From: a virus
Strand: one strand, 5' to 3'
DNA length: 37,188 nucleotides
Virus record (IMG/VR): IMGVR_UViG_3300021956_000004
Coordinates: 1-37,188 of that record
Shown here: positions 1 to 7,173 of the stretch, piece by piece
How positions within the stretch are numbered: the first letter of the stretch is position 1
How the letters are laid out: each line of letters starts with the position of its first letter
Notes under the pieces: model-generated
Databases searched by the model: none
Seen by the model: only the letters and a program-made list of their open reading frames with translations
Told to the model about the DNA's origin: nothing
Made by a program: the position numbers and the translations under genes

Positions 1-127
1 TTCAGGGACTGTCAGAGAAGCGTTTGCTAAACGCGGGCATGACGCATGGTCTTGTGATTTAGAACCTACAGATGTGCCTGGTAATCATTATCAAGGGTCA
101 GTGTTGGACATATTAGATAGGGGGGGG
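1..127. repeat. Terminal direct repeat, left copy
   Basis: Positions 1-127 are identical to 37062-37188 and both copies end in the same run of eight G. One open reading frame continues through the junction. The simplest reading is a circular assembly whose ends overlap by 127 bases, a common k-mer length, rather than a physical terminal repeat. The repeat lies inside a coding sequence and not at an intergenic packaging site, which supports the artefact reading. Confidence 0.93.
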
Positions 128-586
128 TGGGATTTGATGATCGCGCATCCACCATGCACTTACCTAACAGTTACAGGAAATAAATGGATGAAAGATGAAT
201 ATAAAGATAGATTTCCAACAAGACAACAAGATAGAAAAGACGCTATTGAATTTTTTATGTGTTTGGCAAACGCTAATATTCCTATGATTGCAATTGAGAA
301 TCCTATAGGAATAATGAGTACGACTTGGCGTAAGCCAAATCAAATTATTCATCCTTGGCAATTTGGGCATGAGGCAAGTAAGTCTACGTGTTTATGGTTA
401 AAAAATTTGCCTAAGTTAAGCCCTACTGAAGTAGTTGGAAAAGGCGAATTTATTCAGTATAAAAGTGGCAAACGAATGACCAAATGGTACGCAGATGCGG
501 CGTCTTTAAAACCTAAAGAACGCGCAAAAATTCGTAACAAAACATTTCAAGGAATTGCTGACGCGATGGCAGCGCAATGGAGTTAA
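1..586 (+). CDS. C5-cytosine methyltransferase-like protein, 3' part (gene spans the circle junction)
   Basis: This is the larger part of a 206-residue protein whose ATG is at 37027. The frame is open from base 2 upstream of the GTG at 74. Visible elements resemble C5 DNA methyltransferases: a motif-I-like N-terminus (VACEFSGTVREAF), a PPC with Cys64 in the catalytic position, and ENP at 111-113 where ENV is usual. There is no room for a normal target recognition domain, because classical enzymes exceed about 300 residues. The gene overlaps the nuclease before it by 32 nt and the helicase after it by 10 nt, so the three are probably translated together. It may be a compact methylase, a base-modification enzyme or a decayed relative. 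The fold is fairly sure, the activity is not. Confidence 0.7.
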   Translation, partial: SGTVREAFAKRGHDAWSCDLEPTDVPGNHYQGSVLDILDRGGWDLMIAHPPCTYLTVTGNKWMKDEYKDRFPTRQQDRKDAIEFFMCLANANIPMIAIENPIGIMSTTWRKPNQIIHPWQFGHEASKSTCLWLKNLPKLSPTEVVGKGEFIQYKSGKRMTKWYADAASLKPKERAKIRNKTFQGIADAMAAQWS

Positions 587-1929
587 GACCCTACCAAGAA
601 GACGCCGCCGACTTCTTATTTGAGCGCGACAGAGCCATGATCTTGGCGCCTGTGGGCGCGGGTAAGACGGCCATCACGCTGACCGCTATGGACGCGATGG
701 TTGCCAATGGTCACGTCAAGCGCTGGCTGGTTGTTGCGCCTAAGCGCGTCTGCACGGACGTGTGGCCAATCGAGATGCCTAAATGGAGCAAGCACCTAAA
801 AATAGCTATTGCGATTGGCACGCCTAAGCAACGCAACGCCGTCTTCAGTAGCGACGCCAACGTAATCGTTATCAACTACGACAACCTGCAATGGCTTGCC
901 GGCATTTGCGAAACGATGGGCAAAGGTTTGCCGGTGGATGGGCTAGTGTTTGACGAGCTCACCAAGCTCAAGAATCCATCAGGCGCGCGCTTTAAAGCGT
1001 TCGAAAAGATCATCAAAGACGTGTCTATTCGCTGGGGTTTGACAGGCTCATTCACCAGCAACGGCTTAGAAGATGTGTTTGGCCAGTGCAAGATTGTTGA
1101 CCAAAACCTGCTAGGCCGCGCTAAGGGCGCGTTTATGCAGCAATACTTTGTGCTGATCAATAAAGACTTTGGCGAGTGGGCGCCGCGTGTCGGCGCGCTG
1201 GGTCAAGTTATGGAGCGCATCAAGCCTGCGACGTATGTCCTAGAGGCTGGCGAGTACAAAGACAAACTGCCGCCATTGCACATCGTCGAGGTGCGGTGCG
1301 ATCTAGTAGACCGCGCGCCTTACGAGAAAATGAAAAAAGATTTTATGGTGGAGTTTCCAGACGCCAAAGCCATAGCGGCCAACGGCGGCGTAGTAACAGG
1401 AAAACTGCAACAAATGGCCAGCGGTTTTGTCTACGACACACGTAGAACGGCCTCCGCAAAAGCTGGTACGTTCATTGTCACACAGACACCTGTATGGTTT
1501 AGCACGCACAAATTTGACCGACTTGATGAACTGCTGGAGGAGAACCAACATGCCAATACTTTGGTGGCGTACACATACCAAGGCGAGCTCGCCGAGCTCA
1601 AGCGACGCTATCCTAAAGCCCAGACGCTCGACGATGACCGCGCCATTGAGCGCTGGAATGCGGGCGAGATCGAGCTCCTCTTGGTCCACCCAAAGTCAGC
1701 AGGCCACGGGCTCAATCTGCAACACGGTGGCTGTCGAATCGTTTTTGTGTCCTTGCCCTGGTCGCTCGAACTGTATGAACAAACCGTCGGGCGCTTGCAT
1801 CGTAGCGGCCAGCGGCATGACGTGTGGTGCTACGTGATGATGACGAATAAAACTATAGATGAAAAAATTTGGGCGGCGCTACACGACAAACGCGCCATAT
1901 CTGATATTGCAATGGAGGAACTTAAATGA
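577..1929 (+). CDS. SNF2-type DEAD/DEAH superfamily 2 helicase
   Basis: This 450-residue protein has the order of a two-lobed superfamily 2 ATPase. A Q-motif-like start (LRPYQ, 3-7) is followed by Walker A APVGAGKT (24-31) and Walker B FDEL with Asp126. The motif VI region GRLHRSGQ (405-412) has the form typical of SNF2 proteins. Phage relatives are translocases or helicases thought to act in replication, recombination or against host systems, and are often found close to VRR-NUC nucleases, as here. The start at 577 overlaps the end of the methyltransferase-like gene by 10 nt. The stop overlaps the next ATG by 4 nt. Family assignment is secure; the role is inferred. Confidence 0.93.
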   Translation: MELRPYQEDAADFLFERDRAMILAPVGAGKTAITLTAMDAMVANGHVKRWLVVAPKRVCTDVWPIEMPKWSKHLKIAIAIGTPKQRNAVFSSDANVIVINYDNLQWLAGICETMGKGLPVDGLVFDELTKLKNPSGARFKAFEKIIKDVSIRWGLTGSFTSNGLEDVFGQCKIVDQNLLGRAKGAFMQQYFVLINKDFGEWAPRVGALGQVMERIKPATYVLEAGEYKDKLPPLHIVEVRCDLVDRAPYEKMKKDFMVEFPDAKAIAANGGVVTGKLQQMASGFVYDTRRTASAKAGTFIVTQTPVWFSTHKFDRLDELLEENQHANTLVAYTYQGELAELKRRYPKAQTLDDDRAIERWNAGEIELLLVHPKSAGHGLNLQHGGCRIVFVSLPWSLELYEQTVGRLHRSGQRHDVWCYVMMTNKTIDEKIWAALHDKRAISDIAMEELK

Positions 1930-2093
1930 CACGCATAAACCTGTGGAAAGCGCAACTTAAAGCCGCGCGGTCCATACTAAAAATACACCAAAAAGACGCT
2001 AACGCGGCGCGGCGCACGTTATTGAAAACAATAGCAACAATTACTAAACTGGAGGTAAAAATTGGCACTTACATGGCGAAAATTAAACGCTGA
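1926..2093 (+). CDS. Small basic protein, function unknown
   Basis: A 55-residue reading frame starts at the ATGA overlap with the helicase stop and ends 32 nt inside the next gene. It is rich in Lys, Arg and Ala (about 13 Lys/Arg) and is predicted by eye to be mostly helical. No known motif is visible. The coupled start, and the fact that it fills an otherwise empty 130-nt gap, are the main reasons to call it. It could instead be a leader stretch for the following TTG-started gene. Confidence 0.55.
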   Translation: MTRINLWKAQLKAARSILKIHQKDANAARRTLLKTIATITKLEVKIGTYMAKIKR

Positions 2094-2253
2094 ACTTAGA
2101 ACTTTGGATGAGACCAAGGTGTTGGAGATGCTGACCGAAGAGCGGGCAGACGCCAAACGTGTGGCGGTGCTGGAGCGACTGCATCAGCGCTACACGACCT
2201 TGCGCGCCGCACGCGAGCGCATCGAGATACTTCAAGAGGCACGCCAACCGTGA
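2062..2253 (+). CDS. Small coiled-coil protein, unknown function
   Basis: A 63-residue protein with a TTG start at 2062, chosen because GGAGG lies at 2051-2055 at good spacing. It is rich in Glu, Arg and Leu with heptad-like spacing, so a short coiled coil is likely. It overlaps both neighbours in the early rightward operon. No function can be assigned. Confidence 0.65.
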   Translation: MALTWRKLNAELRTLDETKVLEMLTEERADAKRVAVLERLHQRYTTLRAARERIEILQEARQP

Positions 2254-2441
2254 AGTGCCCGATCTGCAATACCTGGTCAATCGTCAAGCAGACGAAAAAA
2301 TCCCCTACTTTCGGGTATACCCGCAGGCGCGAATGCGCGAATGAACATAGATTTACCACTCAAGAAGTGATAGTCCCACCAGAAGATATTAAAGAAGAAC
2401 AGCGAAAAAGACTTGATAGGAGTAAAAATGCCGACCTTTGA
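2250..2441 (+). CDS. Zinc-ribbon protein resembling the NrdR N-terminal domain
   Basis: The 63-residue product begins MKCPIC and carries Cys3, Cys6, Cys29 and His33, followed by RFTTQE. This closely matches the zinc ribbon at the N-terminus of the ribonucleotide reductase regulator NrdR (CPFC ... RRRREC ... RFTTYE). The ATP-cone domain of real NrdR is absent. The C-terminal 20 residues are charged. Stand-alone ribbons of this kind occur in phage genomes and may bind nucleic acid or modulate transcription. Calling it a regulator of host nrd genes would be speculation. The start overlaps the upstream stop by 4 nt. Confidence 0.75.
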   Translation: MKCPICNTWSIVKQTKKSPTFGYTRRRECANEHRFTTQEVIVPPEDIKEEQRKRLDRSKNADL

Positions 2442-2577
2442 GACATGGAGCCATGAGAACTTAGCCAAATTTGCTGTGGAAGCATACGTTAAGTTGCAAG
2501 AGCAGCAGGATTACATTCAGCAGTTGCAGAATGATTTGCAAGACGCGCTTAATGCCTATAGGAGGCTAAACAAATGA
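2428..2577 (+). CDS. Small acidic helical protein, unknown
   Basis: A 49-residue frame starts at ATG 2428 with a Shine-Dalgarno-like TAGGAG nearby and ends in an overlap with the next ATG at 2574. A Gln-rich central stretch with heptad spacing (LQEQQDYIQQLQNDL) suggests a short coiled coil. It overlaps the zinc-ribbon gene by 14 nt. Function unknown. Confidence 0.7.
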   Translation: MPTFETWSHENLAKFAVEAYVKLQEQQDYIQQLQNDLQDALNAYRRLNK

Positions 2578-2756
2578 TACAAATAGAAACACCGCAAGAG
2601 AAAGAAGTATTCAGCGCAATGGAGCAAAGCTCTGTGCGGAAAGAAGGCATTCGCCAGATGGATAAATACCAATCCATCATGGAAGAACTAGCCCTAGCCC
2701 GTATGTTGATACGCGAGTTGGGTGACAGATTGGCTAAGTTGGAAGGTAAAGAATGA
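2574..2756 (+). CDS. Small coiled-coil protein, unknown
   Basis: A 60-residue protein preceded by AGGAGG at about 2560-2565. Its second half is a regular amphipathic helix with Leu at i, i+3/i+4 spacing (MEELALARMLIRELGDRLAKLEG). It is translationally coupled on both sides by 4-nt overlaps. I do not recognise the family. Confidence 0.7.
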   Translation: MIQIETPQEKEVFSAMEQSSVRKEGIRQMDKYQSIMEELALARMLIRELGDRLAKLEGKE

Positions 2757-3088
2757 GACAAGCATTAGAAATGGCACTTGAGGCGTTGGATTTGTCCAAT
2801 CCTAGATTTGGAATTGGAACTGCAAAACATATTTCCGCAACAGCCGCCCTACGCCAAGCCATCGCAGAGGCAGAGAAGCAAGAGCCTGACAAATACGTAA
2901 TGGACATTGAATGTACCAAGTGTGGGGCACAGCAATCGGGAATTCTTACTGTCAACACCACATCACAACAACGCAAGCCGCTGACGGATGAGGAACTGGA
3001 AGAAATCGTGAAGCGCGGAGCAGAGAATAAACCTTTTCACCATTGGTTTGCCCGAGCCATCGAAGCCGCACACGGCATTAAGGAGTAA
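2753..3088 (+). CDS. Conserved phage small protein with Cys pair and LTDEE module
   Basis: The 111-residue protein has three parts. The N-terminal helix (RQALEMALEALD) and the C-terminal module (RKPLTDEELEEI ... FARAIEAAHGI) recur in many phages of beta- and gammaproteobacteria. Between them sits a Cys-x2-Cys pair (CTKC) that may be half of a metal site. The function of such proteins is unknown. The next gene has a shorter version of the LTDE segment, suggesting shuffling of a shared module. Confidence 0.75.
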   Translation: MRQALEMALEALDLSNPRFGIGTAKHISATAALRQAIAEAEKQEPDKYVMDIECTKCGAQQSGILTVNTTSQQRKPLTDEELEEIVKRGAENKPFHHWFARAIEAAHGIKE

Positions 3089-3091
3089 GAC

Positions 3092-3412
3092 ATGGAAAAT
3101 CAAGGAATAGTAAAAGTTAAATTTCCAAGAGAAACAGATACAAAATCTGGTTGGACTATTGACCATTCTTTTATTACAAGAGTTCGTCACTCAATTCCGC
3201 CAGATGAAGATGAGTGGATTTCAAGCCATGAAGAAGTTCAGGCAGTTTTACTTGCTCTTGAATGTATTCCCGCTGGCATCTACACCACCTCACCAAAGCG
3301 CCCGTGGGTTGGGCTGACGGATGAGGATTGGGATGAGATTTTTGGCAATGCGCTGACCATAGGCGAAGCCATAAAAGTAACAGAAGCCAAACTCAAGGAG
3401 AAGAACACATGA
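3092..3412 (+). CDS. Early protein with LTDED module, unknown
   Basis: This is a 106-residue protein starting 4 nt after the preceding stop, with AAGGAG upstream. Residues about 75-90 (GLTDEDWDEI) resemble the LTDEE region of the preceding gene. The first half has no motif I recognise. It ends in a 4-nt overlap with the next gene. Confidence 0.7.
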   Translation: MENQGIVKVKFPRETDTKSGWTIDHSFITRVRHSIPPDEDEWISSHEEVQAVLLALECIPAGIYTTSPKRPWVGLTDEDWDEIFGNALTIGEAIKVTEAKLKEKNT

Positions 3413-3594
3413 ACGCATTTCACCCAGACTTTATGGCTACGCATTACCCCAAGTTTTGGGATTTCTCAAAAAGCCAACAAGCGCTAACAGCAGAGCGTGA
3501 GATGGCTAAAAAGAGCGTAAAGCCCAAGCGGTTTTATGTATATGCTTTGGCAGACAGAATGAAACCATCTAAAAGGAACTATGCCAAGTTATGA
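3409..3594 (+). CDS. Small basic early protein, unknown
   Basis: A 61-residue protein rich in Lys and aromatic residues, with an AAGGAG site before the ATG and 4-nt overlaps with both neighbours. No motif recognised. Confidence 0.6.
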   Translation: MNAFHPDFMATHYPKFWDFSKSQQALTAEREMAKKSVKPKRFYVYALADRMKPSKRNYAKL

Positions 3595-3788
3595 CACAAG
3601 ATGAAATCATTGAACTGGCTAAACAATGTGGAATAGTTATTGGTTATCCAAAATATCAAGACATTGAAGCCTTTGCCAAACTTGTTGCAGAAAAAGAGCG
3701 TGAAAAAGTTACTAAAGAGCGTGATAGAATGTGCGAACATTGCAAATGGAGAAATAATGAAAACTCAACGCTCAATGAAACCAATTAG
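3591..3788 (+). CDS. Small early protein upstream of HNH gene, C-terminus possibly altered
   Basis: The first 45 residues (MTQDEIIELAKQCG ... FAKLVAEKEREK) resemble a family of small early phage proteins that usually continue into an EREACAKVCE helix. Here the frame instead ends in a Cys-x2-Cys stretch and an Asn/Thr-rich tail that overlaps the HNH gene by 32 nt. The gene at 4209 preserves the expected KEREACAKVCDE helix. The tail may therefore have been replaced when the HNH gene was inserted. Confidence 0.6.
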   Translation: MTQDEIIELAKQCGIVIGYPKYQDIEAFAKLVAEKEREKVTKERDRMCEHCKWRNNENSTLNETN

Positions 3789-4212
3789 TCAAAGATTTTG
3801 GGAAAAGGTAAACAAAACTTCCACCAATAATTGTTGGGAATGGACAAGTTCTATACGAGGAAACGGCTATGGTGCATTTTTTACTCATTTAATTGAAGAA
3901 GGTAGGAAATGCCACGGAGCGCATCGTTACTCTTGGGAATTAACTAATGGGCAAATACCAAGTGGTTTGTGGGTTTTGCATAAATGTGATAACAGAATTT
4001 GCGTAAATCCTGACCATCTTTTTTTGGGAAACAGAACTGACAACATGAAAGATTGCGCTACAAAAAGAAGGGTTTGCACAATCGGTAAATCAAATTTAAC
4101 TCATTGCAAACGAGGGCACGAATTTACATCTGAAAACACTTGGAAAACAAAACAAGGTTGGAGGTTATGTAAAGCGTGTGCAACATTAAGAAAAACAAGA
4201 GGTAAAGCATGA
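3757..4212 (+). CDS. HNH endonuclease
   Basis: A 151-residue protein with a clear HNH fold: His57 region (GAHRYSW), then VLHKCDNRICVNPDHLFLG with His75, Cys77, Cys82, Asn84 and His87. The C-terminal part has CKRGHEFT and CKAC, a second likely zinc site seen in many homing-type HNH enzymes. ATG 3757 is preferred because GGAG lies five bases upstream; an ATG at 3775 is possible and the frame is open further upstream to 3640. The gene is visibly more AT-rich than its neighbours, and sits as a cassette between two small related genes. Free-standing phage HNH enzymes are usually selfish homing nucleases. Confidence 0.88.
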   Translation: MKTQRSMKPISQRFWEKVNKTSTNNCWEWTSSIRGNGYGAFFTHLIEEGRKCHGAHRYSWELTNGQIPSGLWVLHKCDNRICVNPDHLFLGNRTDNMKDCATKRRVCTIGKSNLTHCKRGHEFTSENTWKTKQGWRLCKACATLRKTRGKA

Positions 4213-4409
4213 CCCATCAAGAGATAAAAGAACTTGCAGGGCACAGGGCTGTGTCACCTTGGGTGATGAAACTCGTTAATGATGCCGTGATGAAGGAAAG
4301 AGAAGCCTGTGCAAAGGTATGTGATGAATACGATGTAGCAGAGGATGTAAATACCTGCGATACGGCTGAAGGGATTGCCATCGCAATCAGAGCAAGGGGA
4401 CAAGCATGA
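4209..4409 (+). CDS. Small early protein of the EREACAKVC type
   Basis: A 66-residue protein with the helix KEREACAKVCDEY common in small phage early proteins, and an N-terminus (MTHQEIKELA) similar to the protein encoded at 3591. The two may be paralogues separated by the HNH gene. It is coupled to both neighbours by 4-nt overlaps. Function unknown. Confidence 0.65.
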   Translation: MTHQEIKELAGHRAVSPWVMKLVNDAVMKEREACAKVCDEYDVAEDVNTCDTAEGIAIAIRARGQA

Positions 4410-4621
4410 CAAACAGAGAAATATTCATCAATTTCATGCGCGATATGTTGCGCCCCAGAACTTTGGCTGAAATCATCAACAAAGAACTGCGTGAAGCATA
4501 TTTATCCAAGATGCAAGCAGAACAATCTCTAGAGTACGCCAACAGTATCGTTGAGTACAACCGCCAAAGAATCAGACGCTTAGAGGAACGACTTAAAGAA
4601 CTAGGAGACAACGATGCTTGA
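4406..4621 (+). CDS. Small coiled-coil protein, unknown
   Basis: A 71-residue protein whose last 45 residues form a highly charged helix with a heptad pattern (RRLEERLKELG). It overlaps the next tiny gene by 8 nt. Function unknown. Confidence 0.65.
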   Translation: MTNREIFINFMRDMLRPRTLAEIINKELREAYLSKMQAEQSLEYANSIVEYNRQRIRRLEERLKELGDNDA

Positions 4622-4718
4622 AAGTATCTTAATTATTATTGTTTTGTTACTGTCTGGCGCTGCCGTTGGCATTGGAATAATCGTCGCCGTCCTTTGGTTT
4701 AGCATGGACAAAGACTAG
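4614..4718 (+). CDS. 34-residue single-span membrane peptide
   Basis: ATG 4614 follows GGAGA at about 4604-4608. The product is nearly one membrane helix (about residues 4-29, Ile/Leu/Val/Gly) with a short charged end (SMDKD). It is the last gene of the rightward early operon and its stop overlaps the stop of the convergent endolysin by 4 nt. Small phage membrane peptides can inhibit host envelope proteins or take part in superinfection exclusion or lysis; nothing here decides between these. Confidence 0.6.
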   Translation: MLESILIIIVLLLSGAAVGIGIIVAVLWFSMDKD

Positions 4719-5371
4719 CCAATAACCGCCATAATCTTGTCGTACTTGGCTTTCCTTTCGGCATAGCCTATCAAACCACCGTTAATCTTCTTGGTCATAC
4801 CTTCGAGATCGCCCTTGTCTGCGAATACGGATAGGGAATTCGACTTCCAAAACCATCCTGCACTTCTTGCGGCGTAAGTAGGTTCAAGCAAAAGATCAGG
4901 ATTGCCCACAAGATCAATACCCAGATCACGCCCACATCTCGCATAGTTATCCTTGCCAGTTAATTGTTTAAGACCTCTGCCACGATACTTCCACCCTTCG
5001 CCAGACTCGGCAGGACCGTTGCCCATACGAGCCGAGTAAACCAAGTTAGCTATCAACTCAGGCTTACCCGCTATGCTGTTAGCCACAGCAGTTGGGATCA
5101 TTTTGCCCTTTTCGTCTTTTTTTGGTTTCTTGTCTGCCCCAAGCGTAGCAAAGCGGTTAGGCCAACAAGCAGCCAAGGTAGCCGCCCTGTAGTTTAGGTT
5201 TTCCGATAGCATGGTGTAACCACCAGACTCATGGGAGGTCTGGGCTAGAAACCCAGCAATGCGCTGTGGAGTATTGATCTCAAACTCAACGCAAGTCTCA
5301 ACAACCGCATCAAGCCATTTGGCTGGGTCTTTTACACCAGCCGCCACAAGAAGTGGGCTGTCTGGTGTCAT
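4715..5371 (-). CDS. Endolysin, glycoside hydrolase family 19 type
   Basis: The 218-residue protein matches phage GH19 lysozymes, which cleave peptidoglycan glycan strands to release progeny. Visible family hallmarks are AQTSHESGGY with Glu48, the SENLNY segment with Glu57 (the usual pair of catalytic acids), YRGRGLKQLTGKDNY and the KKINGG segment. There is no signal peptide or membrane anchor, so release probably depends on the holin candidate just upstream, whose stop overlaps this start by 4 nt. It is the last gene of the late operon, as expected for lysis. Confidence 0.93.
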   Translation of the reverse strand: MTPDSPLLVAAGVKDPAKWLDAVVETCVEFEINTPQRIAGFLAQTSHESGGYTMLSENLNYRAATLAACWPNRFATLGADKKPKKDEKGKMIPTAVANSIAGKPELIANLVYSARMGNGPAESGEGWKYRGRGLKQLTGKDNYARCGRDLGIDLVGNPDLLLEPTYAARSAGWFWKSNSLSVFADKGDLEGMTKKINGGLIGYAERKAKYDKIMAVIG

Positions 5372-5847
5372 TGCTGTTCCTTTTGCTTTTGGTCAACAGC
5401 CTCTTGACTCTTGTTGCTAGAGCCAAAGAAGAAACGGATCAAACTATTAACAGCAGTACCGATAAGAAAGCCTAAGATGATGTTGATAAAGTCTCGGTTG
5501 TGGTTGTCGATTGGTATGAACGACACAGCAAAGAAATAGATGAACGACACCACGGTCAAAAACCAAGCGTACATTTGGGTAAATCTCTTGGTGCTATCGT
5601 CATTCATATACATGTCCGTAGCGCGTTGAGTGGATTTTTCGTCCAGTTCAGCCATAAATTCAGAGTGACGGTTAGCCTCTTCTTGCAGTTTAGCGTTGTA
5701 TTCTGGGGTGGCTTCGCCTTGGGGTTTGAGTTCCATGCCCAACTTCTGCTGTACAGCGTCCACACCTTGCTCAATAACTTGGTCAGCAACTTTGTGCATC
5801 CCGTTGTCTATTAGGTTGGCTACGATTCCTGCAATCAAAGGTAACAT
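5368..5847 (-). CDS. Putative holin (3TM gene-transfer-agent holin-like)
   Basis: A 159-residue protein with a weakly hydrophobic N-terminus, a charged middle and two strong membrane helices at about 92-111 and 121-140, then a Gln/Lys-rich hydrophilic tail. Composition and order resemble the 'holin of 3TMs' family found in gene transfer agents and phages. Its position directly before the endolysin, with a 4-nt overlap, supports a role in timing lysis. The family call is from memory of its pattern, not a search. Confidence 0.7.
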   Translation of the reverse strand: MLPLIAGIVANLIDNGMHKVADQVIEQGVDAVQQKLGMELKPQGEATPEYNAKLQEEANRHSEFMAELDEKSTQRATDMYMNDDSTKRFTQMYAWFLTVVSFIYFFAVSFIPIDNHNRDFINIILGFLIGTAVNSLIRFFFGSSNKSQEAVDQKQKEQQ

Positions 5848-6011
5848 TATTTTTCCTTCAGTTCCTGTTTAAGTCTGCGAAGTTCTTTGATTTCGCGTTT
5901 GAGTTGGGCTTTCATATACAGAGTCTCTATGTATGCCATTGAAGTTACTCCAACAATTAGACATAGTGCAACCGCAGTCAGAATCCACCCGATAAGACGC
6001 GCAGTTGCCAC
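5847..6011 (-). CDS. Small membrane-anchored coiled-coil protein, possible i-spanin-like
   Basis: A GTG start at 6011 opens a 54-residue frame. It has one membrane helix (about residues 5-24, LIGWILTAVALCLIVGV) and then a charged helix with heptad spacing (KREIKELRRLKQELKEK). It overlaps the end of the upstream gene by 34 nt and the holin start by 1 nt. GGGTGG about 8 nt upstream may serve as ribosome site; an internal ATG at 5939 would lose the membrane helix. Topology and place in the lysis cluster recall inner-membrane spanin subunits, but it is short for one and I see no outer-membrane partner. Confidence 0.6.
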   Translation of the reverse strand: MATARLIGWILTAVALCLIVGVTSMAYIETLYMKAQLKREIKELRRLKQELKEK

Positions 6012-6673
6012 ATTAGCCACCCAAATAGTAAAGATATAAATACCACGGCAATCACCCCACTTGTTACTTCAATAAGCCAGATTTCTTCTTGCTCTTGCTT
6101 CCAACGCTGTTGTCTTAACTTTCTAACCTCTTCTGATCTAGCCCATTCTTGTTCTTGTTTTATCTTGGCATACATCTTTAAAAATCTGCTGTATATAGCT
6201 TTCAGTTCAGCAGGCGCATAAACGGTCATTTGCTCCCGAATTTCTGCATCAAGGTTTTCCATTTGGAGTTCCACCAAGGCGCGTTCAATAGCCTTTTTAG
6301 AAGTGTTTTGATTAGGGTCATAGTGTTCCTTAGATTCCGCTTCTAATGAGGCGTAATAGTTGTTTAACTGAGCCTGTATATCAAAAAAGTTGCCAAGTTG
6401 GATTCCCACATTCTTGATTGTTTCAAGTTCAAGGATTTCGTAGGATTGTTCTTTGGCTTTCGCTTTCGCCACAGGCTTTGTCTGCTCTGTATACTTATTT
6501 TCACGGACTTGATACTTAAACAGCCCCAAAAACCAATCAAAGATACCCTTGATGGCTTTGACATCAGAGAGTACGCCTTCGACAGTTTTCTTAGCCCCTT
6601 CCAGTTCCATGCGTCCTTCATGGAGCATTGCACACCCAGATTTAATGGCGCTGACAGCGCCTTGGGCAAGCAT
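5978..6673 (-). CDS. Late protein with C-terminal membrane helix, unknown
   Basis: A 231-residue protein, mostly charged helix and probable coiled coil (about residues 85-200), ending in one membrane segment (about 204-226). It lies between structural and lysis genes. The start is uncertain: ATG 6673 has no good ribosome site, and an ATG at 6696 begins a plausible MDPFSVSL N-terminus in another frame, which would need a frameshift near 6675-6690 to join. It could be a virion-associated or lysis-related membrane protein. Confidence 0.65.
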   Translation of the reverse strand: MLAQGAVSAIKSGCAMLHEGRMELEGAKKTVEGVLSDVKAIKGIFDWFLGLFKYQVRENKYTEQTKPVAKAKAKEQSYEILELETIKNVGIQLGNFFDIQAQLNNYYASLEAESKEHYDPNQNTSKKAIERALVELQMENLDAEIREQMTVYAPAELKAIYSRFLKMYAKIKQEQEWARSEEVRKLRQQRWKQEQEEIWLIEVTSGVIAVVFISLLFGWLMWQLRVLSGGF

Positions 6674-6697
6674 AAGGAGACTGAAAACGGGTCCATG

Positions 6698-6895
6698 TTA
6701 GATGCCAAATAACTTGTGAATGATGGTGGCAGCCACGCCTGGCCCCAGTAACACACACGCCATGACCGCATAGAGCAAATACTCTATCTTGGTCATGCGC
6801 TTCTCGCCTGTTGTCAGCGTTTCATCAATGCGTTGATATCTTTCCGCGCAAATCGCTTCGTGAACCGCTAGGCGTGTTTCAGTGGTATCACTCAT
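6698..6895 (-). CDS. Small protein with coil and C-terminal membrane helix
   Basis: A 65-residue protein: a hydrophilic helix with the AERYQRIDETL pattern, then one membrane helix (about residues 40-60) and a short end. The layout resembles small haemolysin XhlA-like or holin-accessory proteins often near phage lysis genes. It overlaps the upstream gene by 4 nt. The similarity is in topology only. Confidence 0.65.
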   Translation of the reverse strand: MSDTTETRLAVHEAICAERYQRIDETLTTGEKRMTKIEYLLYAVMACVLLGPGVAATIIHKLFGI

Positions 6896-7164
6896 GGCTT
6901 GGGATATTTAGCTTTGACCGCTTGGCAGTCGGCAATGTACTTGGCAATTTGCGCTTGGTCACCCTTAACCACACCATCAAGATAGTCGGTCATCGGTGGG
7001 TACTCACCTAAACGCTTTTCAGCGTAAGTTAATACTGGCGCATTGGCAGCGCGGATGGTAGCCACTTCTGCATCCGTGATCTGAACTGACCCACTAGGTA
7101 GTAGATGTTTGTATTCGTCAGAATTAAGAAAATGAACAGAATTGTCTGGTGATTTGTAATGCAT
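6892..7164 (-). CDS. Small tail-associated protein
   Basis: A 90-residue soluble protein with an N-terminal segment (LPSGSVQITDAEVATIRAAN) and a C-terminal YPPMTDYLDGVVKGD ... VKAKYPKP. Similar 'YPxxxDQLDAL ... AVKAKYPKP' endings occur in small proteins encoded next to tail fibres in many phages. It lies just after the fibre gene here, so a fibre assembly or accessory role is plausible, not shown. Confidence 0.65.
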   Translation of the reverse strand: MHYKSPDNSVHFLNSDEYKHLLPSGSVQITDAEVATIRAANAPVLTYAEKRLGEYPPMTDYLDGVVKGDQAQIAKYIADCQAVKAKYPKP

Positions 7165-7173
7165 TATCTATCC

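Noticed and set aside
2250-2441. Full NrdR transcription regulator
   Set aside because: Only the zinc ribbon is present; the ATP-cone domain that senses nucleotides is missing.
3640-3756. Longer N-terminus of the HNH protein
   Set aside because: Overlaps the 3591 gene in another frame and lacks a ribosome site; ATG 3757 has GGAG at good distance.
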